From Ignavibacterium sp. (GTDB lineage Bacteria > Bacteroidota > Ignavibacteria > Ignavibacteriales > Ignavibacteriaceae): a stretch of DNA of 64,000 nt. The position numbers and the translations under genes are program-made. The notes below the pieces were generated by a model. It worked only from the letters and a program-made list of their open reading frames with translations, did not search any database and was not told where the DNA came from. Below are positions 60,693-64,000 of the stretch, one piece after another (the first letter of the stretch is position 1; every line of letters starts with the position of its first letter). The stretch lies in assembly GCA_018335755.1 (NCBI GenBank), contig JAGXRK010000011.1, positions 1 through 64,000 on the forward strand, read 5' to 3'.

Positions 60693-62072
60693 ATGAAACC
60701 CAAAACCATCATTGAACCCTTCAAAATAAAATCAGTTGAACCAATAAGATTTACCACCCGTGAAGAAAGAGAGATTATTCTTAAAGATTCAGGATATAAC
60801 CCGTTTCTAATTCACGCTGATGATGTACTGATTGACTTACTTACAGACAGCGGAACATCTGCAATGAGCGCAAAACAGTGGGCTGGAATTATGGAAGGGG
60901 ATGAATCATATGCAGGTTCAAAAAGTTTTTACCGGTTTGAAGCAGTTGTAAAAAGTATTACCCAAATGAAATATATCATTCCAACTCACCAGGGAAGAGC
61001 TGCTGAAAAAATTCTGTTTTCAATTGTAGGCGGACCAGGAAAATATTTTCCTAACAATACACATTTCGATACTACCAGAGCAAATATTGAATTCTCCGGC
61101 TCGGAAGCAGTTGATCTTCTCAATGAAACAGGTAAGCACCCTGAAATCAGAGCTGACTTTAAAGGAAATATGGATGTTGAAAAACTCGAAGCATTCATTA
61201 AAGAAAAAGGTGCTGAAAATATACCGCTTTGTATGATAACGGTTACAAATAATTCAGGCGGTGGTCAGCCGGTTTCTATGCAGAATATTAGAGAGACAAA
61301 AGAAGTCTGTAAAAAATATGGTATACCTTTATTCCTTGATGCATGCAGGTTTGCAGAGAATGCTTACTTCATTAAGAAACGCGAAAAAGGATATGCAAAT
61401 AAGTCTCCGTTGGAAATTGCACAGGAAATGTTTTCTTATGCGGATGGCGCAACAATGAGTGCAAAAAAAGATGCTCTCGTAAATATTGGTGGCTTCCTTG
61501 CTCTGAATGATGAAGATCTGGCAATGAAATGCCGCAATCTCTTAATTGTTACAGAAGGTTTTCCAACCTACGGCGGATTAGCAGGACGAGATTTAGAAGC
61601 AGTCGCCCAGGGTTTAGTGGAAGTTGTTGACGAGCATTACCTTGAGTACAGAATCCGCAGTGTTGAATATCTTGGTGAAAAACTTGTTTCTATTGGTGTT
61701 CCGATTATTGAACCGCCCGGTGGTCACGCTATCTATATTGACGCGAAAAGATTTTTACCGAACATTCCACCAGAACATTATCCCGGGCAATCCATAGTTT
61801 GCGAATTATATCTTGAGGGTGGTGTGCGTGCTGTTGAGATTGGCAGCGTTATGTTCGGGAAGTATGATAAGAATGGAAAGCTTATTCCTGCTATTATGGA
61901 ATTGGTTAGATTAGCAATTCCGAGAAGAGTTTATACGCAGAGTCACGTTGACTATTTAATTGAAATAATTGCAGAAGTATATAACAACAGAAATAATCTA
62001 AAAGGTTATACAATAACTTATGAAGCTCCTATGCTTCGCCATTTTACAGCACAATTCAAACCATTGTATTAA
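60693..62072 (+). CDS. tnaA: Tryptophanase (tryptophan indole-lyase)
   Basis: A 459-residue PLP enzyme splitting tryptophan to indole, pyruvate and ammonia. DLLTDSGTSAMSAKQWAGIM and IPTHQGRAAE (96-105) bind PLP; the cofactor Lys is in MSAKKD (~255-260). Two positions separate it from tyrosine phenol-lyase: HFDTTR has Asp126, the tryptophanase residue (Thr124 in tyrosine phenol-lyase), and VRAVEIGS has Ile where that enzyme has Arg. I start at ATG 60693 (MKPKTIIEPFKI), after GGAAG; a TTG at 60651 would add 14 residues. DUF4905, amrA and amrB genes follow at spacings of 2-12 bp. Confidence 0.93.
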   Translation: MKPKTIIEPFKIKSVEPIRFTTREEREIILKDSGYNPFLIHADDVLIDLLTDSGTSAMSAKQWAGIMEGDESYAGSKSFYRFEAVVKSITQMKYIIPTHQGRAAEKILFSIVGGPGKYFPNNTHFDTTRANIEFSGSEAVDLLNETGKHPEIRADFKGNMDVEKLEAFIKEKGAENIPLCMITVTNNSGGGQPVSMQNIRETKEVCKKYGIPLFLDACRFAENAYFIKKREKGYANKSPLEIAQEMFSYADGATMSAKKDALVNIGGFLALNDEDLAMKCRNLLIVTEGFPTYGGLAGRDLEAVAQGLVEVVDEHYLEYRIRSVEYLGEKLVSIGVPIIEPPGGHAIYIDAKRFLPNIPPEHYPGQSIVCELYLEGGVRAVEIGSVMFGKYDKNGKLIPAIMELVRLAIPRRVYTQSHVDYLIEIIAEVYNNRNNLKGYTITYEAPMLRHFTAQFKPLY

Positions 62073-62074
62073 AA

Positions 62075-62899
62075 ATGAACATTAAGAAACAATACTTGTA
62101 CAATAATGAACGGCAGATATGGAGAATCATTCCGGCCGGCAGCAGAGTAATTATTGAAGAGCGATCTTCAGAAAATAAAGTAGTATTTTTCAATTGTATT
62201 AATATTAATACCGGTGACGGTATTTTTTCTGATATACAATTAGATGAAAAGTTCTGGGTTGGTATTGAAGCGGTTGAAGATGATTATATCTTTTTTCATA
62301 AATTTCCCAAACCTGATATGCCGAATCATAAAAGCATTATTACCTTTGATATAAATACTGCTTCGGTTCTCTGGAAAAATGATGAACTAACTTATTTATT
62401 CTATTATGATGGAAAAGTAGTTTGCTTCAAACAATTATTTGAAAAACGTAATTACTTTCTTATTGATGCAGCAACAGGGCAAATTATTTCTGAACTTGGT
62501 GATGATGATGAACAAATAAATGAGCTTCGTCAGGATGCTATAGAAGATTATTATGCTGAAGGCTATCTGTTTCCAGTTGAATTCAGAAGAGATTTAACTC
62601 CTGAAACTGAATGGGAAAAGTATCTTCATAACTATGTTCAGAAATTTGTGATAAAAGAAAATGTTTTTTGCGTTACTGTTGATGAACTACTTCTTTTTAA
62701 CTATCATGAAATTTCTGAAGAGAATAAGTACAATAATATTTTTGTTGCTGTAGATCTTGAATCAGGTAAAGTTTTAATGAAAGAAACTCTTAATAAGAAA
62801 ATTGAAAACCTGATGCCCGATTCTTTCTTTGTAAGAGATAACCTTCTGTTTCTGCTTTTTGAGAAAACGAAGTTTGGAGTTTATTTAATAACAAACTGA
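62075..62899 (+). CDS. DUF4905-like beta-propeller-type protein
   Basis: A 274-residue soluble protein without signal peptide. It is rich in beta-strands with blade-like repeats of the PQQ/WD type (FNCININTGDGIFSDI, TFDINTASVLWKND, IDAATGQIISEL, VAVDLESGKVLMKE). It appears to match DUF4905, seen beside AMMECR1/MEMO genes in this phylum, by recollection rather than search. It starts two bases after tnaA. Function unknown. Confidence 0.7.
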   Translation: MNIKKQYLYNNERQIWRIIPAGSRVIIEERSSENKVVFFNCININTGDGIFSDIQLDEKFWVGIEAVEDDYIFFHKFPKPDMPNHKSIITFDINTASVLWKNDELTYLFYYDGKVVCFKQLFEKRNYFLIDAATGQIISELGDDDEQINELRQDAIEDYYAEGYLFPVEFRRDLTPETEWEKYLHNYVQKFVIKENVFCVTVDELLLFNYHEISEENKYNNIFVAVDLESGKVLMKETLNKKIENLMPDSFFVRDNLLFLLFEKTKFGVYLITN

Positions 62900-62911
62900 T
62901 GAGATGATAAA

Positions 62912-63457
62912 ATGGATATCTCAGAAGATGCAAGATGGATTTTGCTTAAAGCTGCAAGAGAATCAATTCGTTCTGTATTCGGGGATTCTGATATTCCGGA
63001 ACCTGACTACGAAAAATATCCCTTACTTAAAACTCACAAAGGTGCTTTTGTTACTCTTACTATTAATTGTGAGTTGAGAGGGTGCATTGGATACATAATT
63101 GCCCAGCAGCCCCTTTTCGAAGTAGTGTGTGAAGCAGCAAAACAAGCTGCATTTTCCGATCCCCGCTTTCCATCACTAAAAGAAAAAGAGCTTGATTCAA
63201 TAAAGATTGAGGTTTCAGTACTCTCGGATTTTACTCCAATTAATAGCTACGAAGAAATTGAAATAGGTAAACACGGACTACTTCTTGAGGAGGGGGGCAG
63301 AGGTTTACTTCTTCCGCAAGTTGCCGTAGAACATAAAATGAACAGGGAAGAATTTTTGAGTGCAGTTTGCCGTAAAGCTGGTTTATATTCGGAGTATTGG
63401 AAAGAAAGACAATTAAATATTAAAGTTTTTACAGCTGAAATTTTTTCTGAGGAATGA
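62912..63457 (+). CDS. amrA: AmmeMemoRadiSam system protein A (AMMECR1 domain)
   Basis: A 181-residue AMMECR1-domain protein: KTHKGAFVTLTINCELRGCI carries the conserved LRGCIG segment, followed by AAFSDPRFPSL and EVSVLSDF. The Cys of LRGCIG and nearby residues form a putative active site. In bacteria the gene accompanies a MEMO-like gene and a radical-SAM gene; the reaction is not established. The MEMO-like gene follows 12 bp later; the radical-SAM member is not in the window. Confidence 0.9.
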   Translation: MDISEDARWILLKAARESIRSVFGDSDIPEPDYEKYPLLKTHKGAFVTLTINCELRGCIGYIIAQQPLFEVVCEAAKQAAFSDPRFPSLKEKELDSIKIEVSVLSDFTPINSYEEIEIGKHGLLLEEGGRGLLLPQVAVEHKMNREEFLSAVCRKAGLYSEYWKERQLNIKVFTAEIFSEE

Positions 63458-63469
63458 AAGGAGTTAAAT

Positions 63470-64000
63470 ATGAAACAGGTGAGACACGCACAGGTTGCGG
63501 GATATTTCTATCCATCTGATCCGCAAAAACTAAAAAAGGAAGTTTCTCTTCTTCTTGATATTGCCAAACCACAAAAATCTTATGATAAAATATTCGGAAT
63601 AGTTGCTCCGCACGCAGGTTATGTTTATTCCGGAAAGACAGCAGCATATGCATACAATTTGCTTAAGGATAAAAACATTAAAACTGTTATAGTAATTTCT
63701 CCCAGCCACTCAGAATATTTTCCCGGAGTTTGTGTTTATGAAGGAGATGCTTATGAAACCCCGTTTGGTGAGATAGAGATTGATAAACTAAAAGCGGATA
63801 AACTTTGTGAAGAAAGCAGAATAGTATTTAAAGGTTTACAGGGACACAGAAAAGAACACGCACTTGAAGTGCAGCTTCCTTTTCTTCAAAGTATAATTAA
63901 AGGTTTTAAGATTGTTCCTATTGTAATTGGTGATCAGGGTAAAATGTTTGTTGATGAACTTGCCGCCAATCTTGTAAAAATTTATGATCATGAAACTATT
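63470..64000 (+). CDS. amrB: AmmeMemoRadiSam system protein B (MEMO1 family), 3' end outside window
   Basis: The first 177 codons of a MEMO-like protein related to extradiol dioxygenases. Signatures: QVAGYFYPSDPQKLKKEV at the start, IVAPHAGYVYSGKTAAYAY (putative metal-binding His), VISPSHSEYFPGVCVYEG, and HALEVQLPFLQ. AAAGGAG lies 6 bp before the ATG. Continues beyond 64000; a radical-SAM partner may follow. Confidence 0.92.
   Translation, partial: MKQVRHAQVAGYFYPSDPQKLKKEVSLLLDIAKPQKSYDKIFGIVAPHAGYVYSGKTAAYAYNLLKDKNIKTVIVISPSHSEYFPGVCVYEGDAYETPFGEIEIDKLKADKLCEESRIVFKGLQGHRKEHALEVQLPFLQSIIKGFKIVPIVIGDQGKMFVDELAANLVKIYDHETI

Noticed and set aside
60693-62072. Tyrosine phenol-lyase
   Set aside because: Overall similar, but Asp in FDTT and Ile in AVEIGS are the tryptophanase choices at the two specificity positions.

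Overview
The window is about 64 kb of low-GC, gene-dense chromosome from a Gram-negative bacterium. It most resembles a member of the Ignavibacteria (Bacteroidota/Chlorobiota group); this is an inference from gene content, with no database search. The supporting signs are type IX secretion (T9SS) C-terminal sorting domains with a YPNPFNP motif, a PorV-like protein, a TonB-dependent receptor, LPS genes (Kdo transferase, GT9), upstream motifs of the Bacteroidota type (TTG-N20/21-TAnnTTTG), and many palindromic repeats between genes. I found no tRNA, rRNA, CRISPR array, phage or transposase gene.

Layout. 1-4.5 kb: partial miaA preceded by a cyclic-nucleotide/GAF/histidine-kinase-like protein that lacks the phosphoacceptor His, then an ECF sigma/anti-sigma/FmdB/rhodanese cluster. 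4.5-16.4 kb: a TPR protein, then an extracellular glucan locus (secreted GH13 amylase, TonB-dependent receptor, very large T9SS surface protein, PorV-like protein, and a T9SS protein with three glucan-binding-like repeats) closed by a strong terminator. 16.5-24 kb: SGNH hydrolase-TPR protein, parvulin-like protein, and a carbamoyltransferase/SxtJ/DUF5989/GT2 cluster. 24-26.2 kb: Lrp/AsnC regulator and type I glutamine synthetase. 26.2-36 kb: membrane GT-C-like protein, ArsC/Spx-like protein, S46 dipeptidyl-peptidase, DUF4476, SugE/Gdx, DUF2459, isoaspartyl peptidase, DinB, Kdo transferase and GT9. 36-40 kb: OPT transporter, a small partner gene, a repeat-rich gap and a beta-propeller-like lipoprotein. 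40-49 kb (minus strand): leuS, serS, a two-gene ABC exporter and fbp. 49-52.4 kb: an aspartase fused to a cyclic-nucleotide-binding domain, converging on an sbtA-sbtB bicarbonate transport pair. 52.5-59 kb: ADP-forming acyl-CoA synthetase, LD-carboxypeptidase, lipoprotein, priA. 59-64 kb: Yip1-like protein, a membrane protein/HTH pair, then tnaA-DUF4905-amrA-amrB, with amrB running off the end.

How the parts fit together. The content suggests a heterotroph using extracellular glucans and peptides (GH13, S46 peptidase, OPT transporter, tryptophanase, aspartase) with nitrogen control through glutamine synthetase. The most unusual features are: the cNMP-domain/aspartase fusion next to SbtA/SbtB; an ABC pair whose ATP sites are degenerate in complementary positions; a palindromic repeat that is in frame inside leuS, and a second small repeat, flanked by an 11-bp duplication, that supplies the leuS stop codon; and the carbamoyltransferase-SxtJ-DUF5989 cluster, whose product is unknown.
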